Source: Musa acuminata AAA Group (Eukaryota; Streptophyta; Magnoliopsida; Zingiberales; Musaceae). Taken from it: 64,000 nt of DNA. Positions within the stretch are counted from its first letter, which is position 1, and the number at the start of each line of letters is the position of its first letter. Position numbers and translations under genes: made by a program. The stretch is taken from the NCBI RefSeq assembly GCF_036884655.1, contig NC_088348.1:20406501-20470500 (forward strand). The letters are read 5' to 3'. Positions 31,936 to 42,209 of this stretch are shown here, piece after piece. A model generated the notes under the pieces. That model worked only from the letters and a program-made list of their open reading frames with translations, ran no database searches and was not told the DNA's origin.

Positions 31936-32565
31936 TAATGCGGAGCTCAAGTTCACCATCACTTGAGCTTATGCTCGAGTGGTCTGCGATTGTTCTTAGT
32001 TCGAAATCCTTCCTGTTCTTTGGAAGGTTGTTCTCAAATTCGTTTTGTGCACTTCATAGATTATCTTAGCTTTCATCTAAGGTTAATCGATTGAGGAATT
32101 CATCTCTAAAAATGATTTTGAGTTATTGTAAATTTTCGTCGTAAACTACTGAAATTTTTCGACGAGAATTCTGCTATCGCAACTTGTACCAATTTTCTTG
32201 CTGTTACTGCCAAAATTTTCTTGATTAAATTATACATCCTTGATGTCATAAAAACTGAGATTTTGCTGTCAATTCCCTCCTTAAATTTCTCAAGTTTTTG
32301 GTAGAAATTTCATCGAGAAACTGCTGTTTCTTCAACGATAATTCTGCTCTTACAAGACAACACAATTCTGCAGCAAACTTCCACCGATTTCTATCAAACC
32401 TTTGCTGCCATCTACTACAGATTTAAAACTTTCATCCAGAGCCCTAAAACTCCACTAAACCATACCCTTAAACTGCACCTAAAACAGCCACAAAACAAGC
32501 CTAAACCGCAGCCTACATCCACCAATCCACCAACCCTTTCGACCATCACTTCTCTCACCCTATAC
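31936..32565 (+). other. F leader, distal part
   Basis: Non-coding leader sequence before gag, rich in AAATTTT and GAATTCTGC motifs; no features beyond short repeats of TTTTCGTCG/TTTTTCGACG near 32135-32165. Confidence 0.6.
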
Positions 32566-33961
32566 ATGCCTTTAATCCGAAAACAAAAGAGAGATCTTAA
32601 CATCACAGATTTGGAAGCATATACTATGGCATTTAAGGAGGCAATCAATGCTAAATTCGAAACATTCAAGGCACAAATGGAAGATAAGATTCAGACTCTC
32701 TTTACCGAACTCAGTTTGGGCCGACCACTAAGCTCGAAGAAACCACATCAAGGGGAGAGCTCTAACCAATCGCACCAAGCCCAAAGAGATGACTTCCAAG
32801 AGAGAGGAGGCTCTATTACTGATCCTAGCTATCCATGCATGAGGATGGATTTCCCTAGGTGGGAAGAAGGAGACCCGATTGGTTGGATCTCATAGGCAGA
32901 GCGATATTTTTGGTACCACAAAACCACGGACACATCTATGGTAAAAATTACAGCTATACATCTTGAAGGAGATGCCATATAGTGGTTTGACTAGTTTGAA
33001 TACACTCATGAAGTCCTCTCATGGGGACAATTCAAAGAAGGACTACTGATCCGCTTCAGACCAACCAATTACGAGAACATTGACGGATAACTAGCAAAGA
33101 TCCGGCAAACCTCCACCATTCAAGAGTACCAAACCAGGTTTGAAAGGTTATCTAATCAAACTCATGATTGGTTTCAAAAACAACTATTGGGGACCTTTAT
33201 TGAGGGCCGAAAGCCAGAGATCCGGGGAGAAGTTTAAGTGCGACGACCGTACACACTTATGGCAGCCATCTCTTTCGCACGATTTCAAGTGGAGCGATTG
33301 AACCATAAAGCCTGGAGGACTAGGGTTGCTCACCAATTAGCAATACTGAAGCCCTCAGCCCCCCTACTATCAACCGAGTCCTTGCACCAAAAAGTTTGAC
33401 AAGAGAAGAACTCCGGGAGTGATCTGCGAAGGGGTTATATTGGCATTACGACGAGCCGTGGAGTCATGAACATCGCTGTAGTAAAGGGAGACTTCTTATG
33501 ATTGAACCAGTAGAAGAAGAGGCCATTGAACATCTAGAAGAGAGTCTTAAACATGAATTAGAAGATGCAGAAGAAGAGCCACAACTGACCGAAGTTATGG
33601 TACATGCACTAGCTGGCTACTCAAACCCGCAAACGATGAAAGTTGGAGGCCTTCTCAAATAACAACCGATCACTATTCTCATCGACACGGGAAGTACTAA
33701 TAACTTACTAAACAATAAGGTTGCTGTCTAGATGGCCTTACCTATCAAGAATTGTAGTAGGTTTGACGTTAAGGTTGCCGACGGATGGATTTTGAAGTAT
33801 GATCATAGGCTCCCGCAAGTGAAACTTTTGCTGCAGGACCAAGAGATAATTACATATTTCTCCCTCCTCCCTCTTGATGATCATGAGGCCATGCTTAGAA
33901 TTGAATGGTTGATGACATTAGGTGATATTTCCTGTAATTTTATGAAACTAATTATGAAATA
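32566..33961 (+). pseudogene. F gag and aspartic protease (broken)
   Basis: The ATG at 32566 opens MPLIRKQKRDLNITDLEAY. Gag of the Retrotrans_gag type follows, with FPRWEEGDPIGWI and, beyond stops, AERYFWYHKT and IQEYQTRFERLS (to about 33330). The protease motif ILIDTGSTNNLLNN lies at about 33675-33715, followed by FDVKVADG and LPLDDHEAMLRIEWL (33732-33961). At least eight stops and two frame changes. Gag makes the particle and the protease processes it; neither can be made here. Confidence 0.85.
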
Positions 33962-35795
33962 GTGATACTGTATAGGAAACGTGGGGGCGACGTAACGAGG
34001 ATTTGCACACAACAAATGGAGAAGGTTTTGCATAAAGTATGCAGCAGCTTTTTGGTACAACTTAAGCAGAAAACTAAGGGAGAGCTAATAGAATTTGAAG
34101 ATCCAAATCTACTTCCTTTGCTTACTGATTTTTTAGATATATTTGACGAACCACACAACCTACCTCTTACCCGTCAGCATGATCATTATATAACGATTCT
34201 TCCAAGCAAACCTCCAGCAAATACTCGGCTATATCAGTATCTATATCTCCAGAAGGATGAAATAGAAAGGATTGTAAAAGAGATTCTCAAAACAGGAGTT
34301 ATTCGGCCAAGTTACAACCTCTACTCCTCACCGGTGCTACTTGTACGCAAGAAGGACGGAACATGGCGAATATGTGTTGATTACCAAGATCTCAATGGCA
34401 CAATCATCAAGGATAAATACCCTATTCCAGTAGTAGATGAATTGTTAGATGAAAGGGAGCACAAATCTTCACAAAGCTGAACCTTCGATCCGGGTATCAT
34501 CAAATATGAGTGTGCGAAGAAGACATACCGAAAATCGCCTTTCGAACACACAACGACCACTACGAATTTTTGCTTTCTTCAACAAAAGGTGGAATATCTT
34601 GAGCATATCATATCAGATGAAGGTGTGATAGTGGACCCCTCCAAAATAGAAGCAATGCAGAACTAGCCAACCCCGAGGAACATAAACTTGCTACGTGACT
34701 TTCTCGGTTTAATAGGCTACAACCGCAAGTTCATGAAAAACTATGGAAAGATCAGTGCACTACTCACTTCTCTATTGAAAAATGATACCTTCTAATGGTT
34801 GGACAAAGCCTTCCCAGCCTTCGACAAACTTAAGGTAGCCATGACGACGATACCGGTGCTAGCGCTACCAGATTTCAACTGACCCTTCATCATTAAGGCC
34901 GATGCATCTGGAGTCGGAATTGGAGATGTTCTCATATAAGATAGTCGACCACTCACATACACTAGCATGGCATTGTCTCCCTCCTATCAAAACATGTCAA
35001 CATATGATAAGGAGATGCTTGCCATTGTGCACGAAACAACGAGGTGGAGATCATACTTGATCGGGCGATGCTTTCAAATCAAGATCGACCATAAAAGCCT
35101 AAAATATTTCTTGGAGCAGAAGATATCTTCCCCCAAGCAGCAAAAATAAGTAACAAAGCTTCTTGGATATAATTATGAAATAACTTACAAAAAGGGGAAA
35201 GAGAATGTTGTTGCAGATGCGCTTTCACGGCTACCTAAGCAAGCTACATTTTTGGTCATTTCAATTTCGACTAGTGACTTCCTTGAGGATATTAAAAGGG
35301 AATGACAGGAAGATCCAAAGACCAGTAAGATCATAAAAAAATTAGAGGAAGCACCAAGCTCTGTGACTCATTACAATTGGGACTTAAAAGAATTATGCTA
35401 TAAGGGACACATTGTGCTTGTAACAAATTCTACTTGCATCTTCACGAGCAAATTCTGGACAAAGTTATTCCATATGCAGGGTACTAAATTGAAAATGAGT
35501 ATGACATATCACCCATAAATCGACGGCTAGATGGAAGTTGTAAATAGATGCTTGGAGACAGCTCAAAGCCACCCATCAAATATGACTACCTAAGGAGAAC
35601 TCCAGACCCAACCAAGTATAATTATTAATCGACGGATTATGACTCGACGATGATGACCCACTACTGATGTACTAATATAGTGGGTGAACCTATCAACATA
35701 AGATGCCACTTGGGAGAACTATGACGACTTGAAGATCAAATTCCCAGAATTCATGAATCATCAGCCTCAAGGACAAGGTTGATTTGAAGAGGGTG
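33962..35795 (+). pseudogene. F pol: RT core deleted, RNase H, integrase tail, chromodomain remnant
   Basis: Open to 34480 with pre-RT sequence and the RT N-terminal motifs (KDEIERIVKEIL, GVIRPSYNLYSSPVLLVRKKDGTW, CVDYQDLN, YPIPVVDELLDE). It then breaks off. The RT palm with the catalytic YxDD is missing, and the frame resumes near 34565 with QQKVEYLEHIISDEGV, the RT thumb, and RNase H (ADASGVGIG, MSTYDKEMLAIVH, IDHKSLKYFLEQ, 34900-35148). ENVVADALSRL (35210) marks the end of RNase H. Integrase is reduced to its C-terminal portion (FWTKLFHMQGTKLK). The tail ATWENYDDLKIKFPEF (about 35705-35755) resembles the C-terminal end of a chromovirus chromodomain. Confidence 0.87.
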
Positions 35796-35799
35796 GGTC
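35786..35799 (+). promoter_or_regulatory. F polypurine tract
   Basis: GAAGAGGGTGGGTC directly before the 3' LTR at 35800. Confidence 0.8.
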
Positions 35800-35910
35800 T
35801 GTTAGGACTTTAGCTAGGAGAGTCCTAATTGAGAGGGACATTAATGTAAAACCTACCTAACCTGAACCCTATTAAAGAGGTAAAGAGGTCGGCTAGGGTT
35901 AGGAGGTTGT
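35800..35910 (+). repeat. F 3' LTR, first part
   Basis: TGTTAGGACTTTAGCTAGGAG to GGAGGTTGT, then G inserted. The rest is at 56380-56662. Confidence 0.88.
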
Positions 35911-36049
35911 TGTTAGGATCGAGAGCACTAAGAGGGGGGGGTGAATTAGTGCAGCGGATAAATTTCAGCGATTAAAAACGAAAGCTGCGTTCATTTGATA
36001 AAAACTATTTTGATGCAAAAGCCGATTCTAAGAATACTTATGATTAAGT

Positions 36050-36425
36050 ACAGTTTATGTCTTAAACACAGTTTGCGTCTAAGCGTAGTTTACGCAGTTT
36101 GCGTCTAAATGTAGTTTGCGTCTAAATGCAGATTGCGTCTAAGCGCAGTTTGCGTCTAAGATCAGATTGCGTCTAAGCGCAGTGCAGTTTGCGTCTAAGA
36201 TCAGATTGCGTCTAAGCGCAGTGCAGTTTGCGTCTAAACGCAGTTTTACGTCTAAACACAGTTTTACGTCTAAACGTAGTTTTACGTCTAAACGCAGTTT
36301 GCGTCTAAGCGTAGTTTTACGTCTAAACGTAGTTTTACGTCTAAATGCAGTTTGCGTCTAAACGCAGTTTTACGTCTAAACGTAGTTTTACGTTTAAAAG
36401 TAGTTTATGTCTAAAACACAGTTTT
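36050..36425. repeat. G LTR1 minisatellite (GTCTAAACGCAGTTT units)
   Basis: About 20 tandem units of 15-18 bp, consensus GCGTCTAAACGCAGTTT, within the transcribed part of the LTR. It contains two copies of a 38-bp higher-order block (AAGATCAGATTGCGTCTAAG onward). Equivalent arrays: 39566-39888 (no block), 47036-47395 (one), 54544-54905 (one). Confidence 0.88.
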
Positions 36426-37019
36426 AAAGGGATCTGAACTTAGAAACTTCGTTCGTAAAAGCGCAGAAGATAGTTTTGCAGAATCAAAACGTAAACGTAA
36501 ACTGTAACGTATGAAAACACCGATTTACGTCTGAATGCAGATTCGGAAAGATCAGCACTTAGAAACTTGTTCGTAAAGGCGCAGAGAGCAGTAGCTATGT
36601 AGGAGGTTTGCAGTAATGATAAAGTGCTCAAAATAAACGCAAACCAGAGATTTAGAGTGGTTCGGTCAGTCTTGACCTACTCCACTTTTGGCTTCCTCCA
36701 CCGACGAGGTCACCGACGTCAACTAGAGGCCTTCCTTCAATAGGTAAGGCCAACTGCCCTTTTACAGATTCACTCCTTTTGATGGGCTCAGGAGACAACC
36801 CTTACAGGACCTTTCTCTCCTCTCTTTATAACTCAAGACTTGAAGAACAGAAAGAGGAGAACTTTAGGACTTTACACAAATTTGAGCTCTTAGAATCACA
36901 GAAAAGATCAAGAATTCGGTGTAGGTCTGTATCTTTTCAGTGCTGAATGGGTGGGGTATTTATAGGCCCCAACCCAATTCAAATTTGGAGCTCAAAACGA
37001 TCAAATCCCGGAATTCCGG

Positions 37020-37286
37020 GATCAGGCGGTTGTACCTCCTGACTAGAGAGGTTGCACCGCCTGGCAGAGCTCGAAGACTGAGCCCAGGCGGTGCCACCTC
37101 TTGACTGAGGCGGTTGCACCTCTCTGCCAGAGCTCGAAGACCGAGCTCAGGCGGTGCCACCTCTCTGTCAGGGAGGTTGCACCGCCCAGTCTAGCTTGAA
37201 GACTGAGCTCAGGCGGTGCCACCTCTCTGTCAGGGAGGTTGCATCGCCCAGTCTAGCTCGAAGACTGAGCTTAGGCGGTGCCACCT
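37020..37286. repeat. G LTR1 GC-box array
   Basis: Units of about 60 bp: GGCGGTGCCACCTC, a spacer, GAGGTTGCACCGCC, then AGCTCGAAGACTGAGCTC. The two GC blocks of a unit are inverted copies with one mismatch, and AGCTCGAAGACTGAGCTC is itself nearly palindromic. Confidence 0.85.
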
Positions 37287-37291
37287 CTTGA

Positions 37292-39374
37292 TATGAGGAA
37301 TTCCTCTTACAAGTTCTTTAGATGATATTTGAGTGATTAGTTTCATGCTAGTATGACCTAATCTTCTATGCCATAGCCAAGCATCCTCATTTAAAACCGA
37401 AAAACACATTTCATTACACAAATCATTGATGTCAATAGTGTATATGTTATTTTGTTTTAATGCAATCATATACATATTTTTATGGGGTTTTTCAATGATA
37501 CAAGCATTAGATTCGAATTTGACAATGTATCCTTTATCATATAATTGACTAATGCTCAAGAGGTTATGTTTTAAACCATCAACTAACAAAACATCTTCAA
37601 TAAAGAAGTTGGATTTGTTACCTATGGTTCCTTTGCCAATGATTTTACCCTTGTTGTTGTCTCCGAAGGTAACATAGCCTTCATCTATGCTAGTGAGCTT
37701 AGAGAATTGAGATGGATCTCCGGTCATATGCCTTGAGCATCCACTATCAAGGTACCATCTCTTGCTCCTAGCTTGGGATGGTGTGGGTTTCTACAAGAAA
37801 GGATAATTTTTAGGTACCCATTTGCTTTTGGGTGCCTCAAAGATAGATCTACATTGTTTATCATGTTGCATAGAGTTTATCATGGTTCCTTTAGGAACCC
37901 AAATCAATTTATTTGGACTAATTTTCTTGAATGGACAATAATGTGTCTTGTGTCCAATTTTGCAACAAAAGTTGCATTTTGCTTGGTGTTGAACATGTAA
38001 GATGGAGCCTTTTATAAAAGTGGTTGGATTTAGGTGAGGACTTCTCACAAATCCAATTCCACTTCTTTTTGGAATGTGACCCTTGTTTGCAAGGATCATG
38101 TTCAATGACTTGCTACCAACCTCGAATTTCTTCAAGGTGTCCTTGAGTAGCAAGTTTTCTTTTTGGAGAGTTTCTAAATCATGACATTTGATACATGAAT
38201 TTAAACTATCATGATGTTCAACTTTTAACTTGTCAAACTCACAAGTAAGACTGTCATGCACCTTTTTCAGCAATTTGTATTTTCTACTGATACTCTTGCA
38301 TTCATCAAATAGGTCATTGAAAGCATTTAATAATTCATCGAAAGATAAATCAGGATTTAATGAATTCGTTACCTCCTCTCCGATAGCCATTAAGGCGTAA
38401 TGAGCAACTTGCTCGGTGTTGGACTCCTCTTCCTCAGATGCGCTCGAATCATCCCATGTTGCTTTGAGCGCCTTCTTCTTTGTTGTTCTCTTTTTGGCTT
38501 GGGGACAATCACTCTTGTAGTGTCCCGGCTTTTTGCACTCATAGCAAATAACTTGATCCTTCTTGGGTTCAAGTTTATTTTTAGTATCATTCTTAAACTT
38601 GTTTCTTTTAATGAATTTTTAAAATTTTCTAGTTAGAAGTGCCAAGTCATCGTCACAGTCCTCATCACTTGAGTTTTCTCTCAAGTGATCTTCCAAAGTT
38701 CTAAGTGCCATATCCTTCCTGTTCTTTGGAAGGATGTCTTCTTGCTCTTCATGAGCTTTGCAAGTCATCTCGTAGGTAATTAATGACCCAATTAGTTCTT
38801 CAAGAGGGAAGTTGTTTAAATCTTTTGCCTCTTGAATAGCAGTGACTTTAGGATCCCAACTCTTAGGAAGGGATCTTAGTATCTTATTTACGAGCTCAAA
38901 ATCAGAAAATCTTTTTCCGAGTCCTTTTAGACCGTTGACAACATCCGTGAAGCGGGTAAACATGTCGCCAATAGTCTCACTCGGTTTCATCCGAAAAAGT
39001 TCAAAAGAGTGTAACAAAAGATTGATTTTTGACTCTTTCACTCTACTTGTGCCTTCATGAGTCACTTCGAGTGTGTGCCAAATATCAAATGCAGTTTCAC
39101 AAATCGAAACACGATTAAATTCGTTTTTGTCAAGTGCGCAAAATAAGGCATTCATAGCCTTTGCATTAAGAGCGAAAGCCTTCTTTTCCGAATTGTTCCA
39201 ATCGATCATTGGAAGAGAAGACTTTGAAAAACCATTCTCAACAAGATTCCAGAGTTCTACGTCCATAGAAATAAGGAAGATCCTCATTCGGGTCTTCCAA
39301 TAGGTGTAGTCCGTCCCATTAAACATGGGTGGACGTGTAATGGAATGGCCCTCTTGGTTTCCGACGTAAGCCAT
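37292..39374 (-). pseudogene. G unit 1: gag and start of pol
   Basis: The ATG at 39374 opens MAYVGNQEGHSITRPPMFNG. The gag core ends at TAA 38619-38621; the same frame continues through the first knuckle CYECKKPGHYKSDC, a coiled-coil-like region and knuckle CNFCCKIGHKTHYC to TAG 37791-37793. It then gives protease ([32 protein letters not shown]) and the GAG-pre-integrase motif [11 protein letters not shown] (about 37370) before breaking at 37291. Integrase, reverse transcriptase and RNase H of this unit are deleted. The polypeptide would run on into LTR sequence. Confidence 0.92.
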
Positions 39375-39409
39375 CTCTCTTGGATTTTAATCCGTTTGAG
39401 AGTTAACCG

Positions 39410-39422
39410 GGCTCTGATACCA
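39410..39422 (-). promoter_or_regulatory. G unit 1 primer binding site
   Basis: TGGTATCAGAGCC on the minus strand next to LTR2; initiator tRNA-Met type. Identical copies at 46880-46892 and 54388-54400 for the other units. Confidence 0.92.
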
Positions 39423-39424
39423 AT

Positions 39425-41357
39425 TGTTAGGATCGAGAGCACTAAGAGGGGGGGGGGGTGAATTAGTGCAGTGGAAAAATTTCAGCGATTAAAAACGAAA
39501 GCTGCGTTCGTTTGATAAAAACTATTTTGATGCAAAAGCCGATTCTAAGAATACTTATGATTAAGTGCAGTTTATGTCTTAAACACAATTTGCGTCTAAG
39601 CGCAGTTTACGCAGTTTGCGTCTAAATGCAGTTTGCGTCTAAATGCAGATTGCGTCTAAGCGCAGTTTGTGTCTAAGAGCAGTTTGCGTCTAAACGCAGT
39701 TTTACGTCTAAACACAGTTTTACGTCTAAACGTAGTTTTACGTCTAAACGCCGTTTGCGTCTAAGCGCAGTTTTACGTCTAAACGTAGTTTTACGTCTAA
39801 ACGCAGTTTGCGTCTAAACGCAGTTTTATGTCTAAACATAGTTTTACGTTTAAAAGTAGTTTACGTCTAAAACACAGTTTTAAAGGGATCTGAACTTAGA
39901 AACTTCGTTCGTAAAAGCGCAGAAGATAGTTTTGCAGAATCAAAACGTAAACGTGAACTATAACGTATGAAAACACCGATTTACGTCTGAATGCAGATTC
40001 GGAAAGATCAGCACTTAGAAACTTGTTCGTAAAGGCGCAGAGAGCAGTAGCTATGTAGGAGGTTTGCAATAATGATAAAGTGCTCAAAATAAACGCAAAC
40101 CAGAGATTTAGAGTGGTTCGGTCAGTCTTGACCTACTCCACTTTTGGCTTCCTCCACCGACGAGGTCACCGACGTCAACTAGAGGCCTTCCTTCAATAGG
40201 CGAAGGCTAATTGCCCTTTTAAAGATTCACTCTTTTCGATGGGCTCAGGAGACAACCCTTACAGGACCTTTCTCTCCTCTCTTTACAACTCAAGACTTGA
40301 AGAACAGAAAGAGGAGAACTTTAGGACTTTACACAAATTTGAGCTCTTAGAATCACAGAAAAGATCAAGAATTCGGTGTAGGTCTGTATCTTTTCAGTGC
40401 TGAATGGGTGGGGTATTTATAGGCCCCAACCCAATTCAAATTTGGAGCTCAAAACGATCAAATCCCGGAATTCTGGGATCAGGCGGTTGTACCTCCTGAC
40501 TGGAGAGGTTGCACCGCCTGGCAGAGCTCGAAGACTGAGCCCAGGCGGTGCCACCTCTTGACTGAGGCGGTTGCACCTCTCTGCCAGAGCTCGAAGACCG
40601 AGCTCAGGCGGTTCCACCTCTCTGTCAGGGAGGTTGCACCGCCCAGTCTAGCTCGAAGACTGAGCTCAGGCGGTGCCACCTCTCTGTCAGGGAGGTTGCA
40701 CCGCCCAGTCTAGCTCGAAGACTGAGCTCAGGCGGTGCCACCTCCTGGCTGGGGAGGTTGCACCGCCCAGTCTCGCTGGGAGGCTTAGCCCACGCGGTGC
40801 CACCTCCTGGCTTAGGCGGTTGCACATCCTGGTGCAATCAGGGTCCGAATGGTTAGCTCCATTCGGCCCAATTTCAGTCTTTTAGGGGCCCAATTGCCCC
40901 AAGATTAAGCTAATGGGATCACCTCCCATTTTTCAACTTAATCAATGTTCTAACTACGATTAGATCTAAGACAATTTCTGTAGCTTTGCTTCGGTGCGTC
41001 AATCGCTTCTTCCGGTGAGTTTCCGGCGAACTTCCGTCGATCATCCGATGAACCCTCGGTGATGCTTCTGCGGACTTCCGGCAAACTCCTGGACTTTGCG
41101 ACGATCCACTTGGCGAGTTCCAACGAGCTTCGCTTGGCAAGCTTCTGGACTTCTCGGATATGTTCTCGCAGAACCTCCGACGACCGTCCGAACTTCCGTC
41201 GAACTCTCGAACTCCCAACGTGATCATGATCTTGACTCCGGCACAACTCCTGCTGCTTGTCTAACTTTCATCGTAGTTAATCCTGCACACTTATCTCAAT
41301 ACATAGATTAGACAACAAATGACAATTGACTTCATCATCAAAATCCGAGATTCAACA
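39425..41357 (-). repeat. G LTR2 (1,933 bp), shared by units 1 and 2
   Basis: TGTTAGGATCG with an 11-base G run, to GATTCAACA. It serves as 5' LTR of unit 1 and 3' LTR of unit 2. TATA on the minus strand at 40414-40423. It lacks the 38-bp block found once in LTR3 and LTR4, which explains its shorter length. Confidence 0.94.
40480..40830. repeat. G LTR2 GC-box array
   Basis: About six units of GGCGGTGCCACCTC with inverted partner GAGGTTGCACCGCC, spaced near 60 bp, directly upstream of the TATA box in transcription sense. Same array at 47990-48335 and 55497-55845. Confidence 0.87.
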
Positions 41358-41371
41358 ATCTCCCCCTTTTT
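41358..41371 (-). promoter_or_regulatory. G unit 2 polypurine tract
   Basis: AAAAAGGGGGAGAT on the minus strand, immediately before LTR2. Further purine tracts of the same form lie inward: near 41415-41425 (AGGGGGAGTTA), 41852-41866 (AAAGGGGGAGATAT) and 41953-41966 (AAAAAGGGGAAGAA). Multiple purine tracts are a known Sirevirus trait. Confidence 0.85.
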
Positions 41372-42209
41372 GATGATGACAATCAATTGATAATGGAGTT
41401 ATCCTTAACTCCCCCTGTCTATATGCTATAGTTGAGATAAGTCAACCTTGAATTCAAGACCTAAGAATTCAAGTGACGTATTGATAAGTTAGATCAGTTA
41501 AACTTATCAATACTCCCATCATGATACTCATCATGATGTATCACTTCAAAGATGATGTCAAGGCTTGACATACATCATCAAGTTTGTATGATTGTGTTTG
41601 TAACTATTCATCATGTAGTTTGAACATTATCATATAAAGCTGTGAAGCACTATTACATGATGCACACATTTGAAATATTCTAGCAAGTTTTGCATTTTCT
41701 TCACATGAAAAGATATCAACTCAGGGCATAATGCAAACTTTAGCACATGTTCATATATCTCTTGGTGATGCAAGGATGGCACAACCATAGCAGTGTTTAT
41801 AGCATCTCTCATAGTATTTCTAATCATGGCAGTGTTTATCAATTCATATATCTCCCCCTTTGTCATCAACAAAAAGCATAGTAATTATGATGCCAGGAAA
41901 ATAATAATAGCAAGCTTATAGAGGAATTTTACATGGATTGCTTTAAATACTTCTTCCCCTTTTTGTTATAATCAATTGTCTATGTAAAGATTTTGCAGGA
42001 TGGAATACATACACATGAATCACTTCATCAAATCTATTTCAGAAACTTATTTCTCATGAAGGTGTATGAGAAAATCTGTTTTATAGCATTCGAATAAATA
42101 AGATGCATTCGGACAAGATTTTGTTGCAGATTTTCACATATAATCATAGAAACATGGCAATCAAGTGATTTGATCATTCAATATAGTCCGAAAAATAATT
42201 TTAACAAAT
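41372..42209 (-). other. G unit 2 region between RNase H and LTR
   Basis: About 840 bp. No credible reading frame: the longest is 80 codons with no recognisable feature. Some Sireviruses carry an env-like gene here; none is seen. Contains the additional purine tracts and short inverted repeats such as CATCATGATACTCATCATGATG (41519-41540, given here in part). Repeated at 48880-49717. Confidence 0.75.

Larger units (their letters stand above)
35911..37291 (-). repeat. G LTR1, truncated in U3
   Basis: Starts TGTTAGGATCGAGAGC with an 8-base G run. Contains the U5/R minisatellite, TATA (TATTTATAGG at 36957-36966) and part of the GC array, then breaks at CTTGA (37287-37291), which is identical in LTR and body, and passes straight into GAG-pre-integrase sequence. 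It differs from LTR2-4 at many more positions than those do among themselves. Confidence 0.9.

Noticed and set aside
32415..32669. Minus-strand frame antisense to F gag
   Set aside because: Shadow of the leader/gag start on the other strand; Val/Cys/Gly-rich sequence without family resemblance.
36050..36425. Regular short repeats resembling a CRISPR array
   Set aside because: Direct tandem units without unique spacers, inside a plant LTR, repeated in each G LTR; a minisatellite.
37230..37727. Fusion protein running from pol of G unit 1 into LTR1
   Set aside because: The open frame across the junction is accidental; the fused tail is GC-array sequence and the element is deleted there.
41372..42209. 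Env-like gene expected in some Sireviruses
   Set aside because: Longest frame is about 80 codons, with no membrane segments or coiled coil and no splice logic visible.
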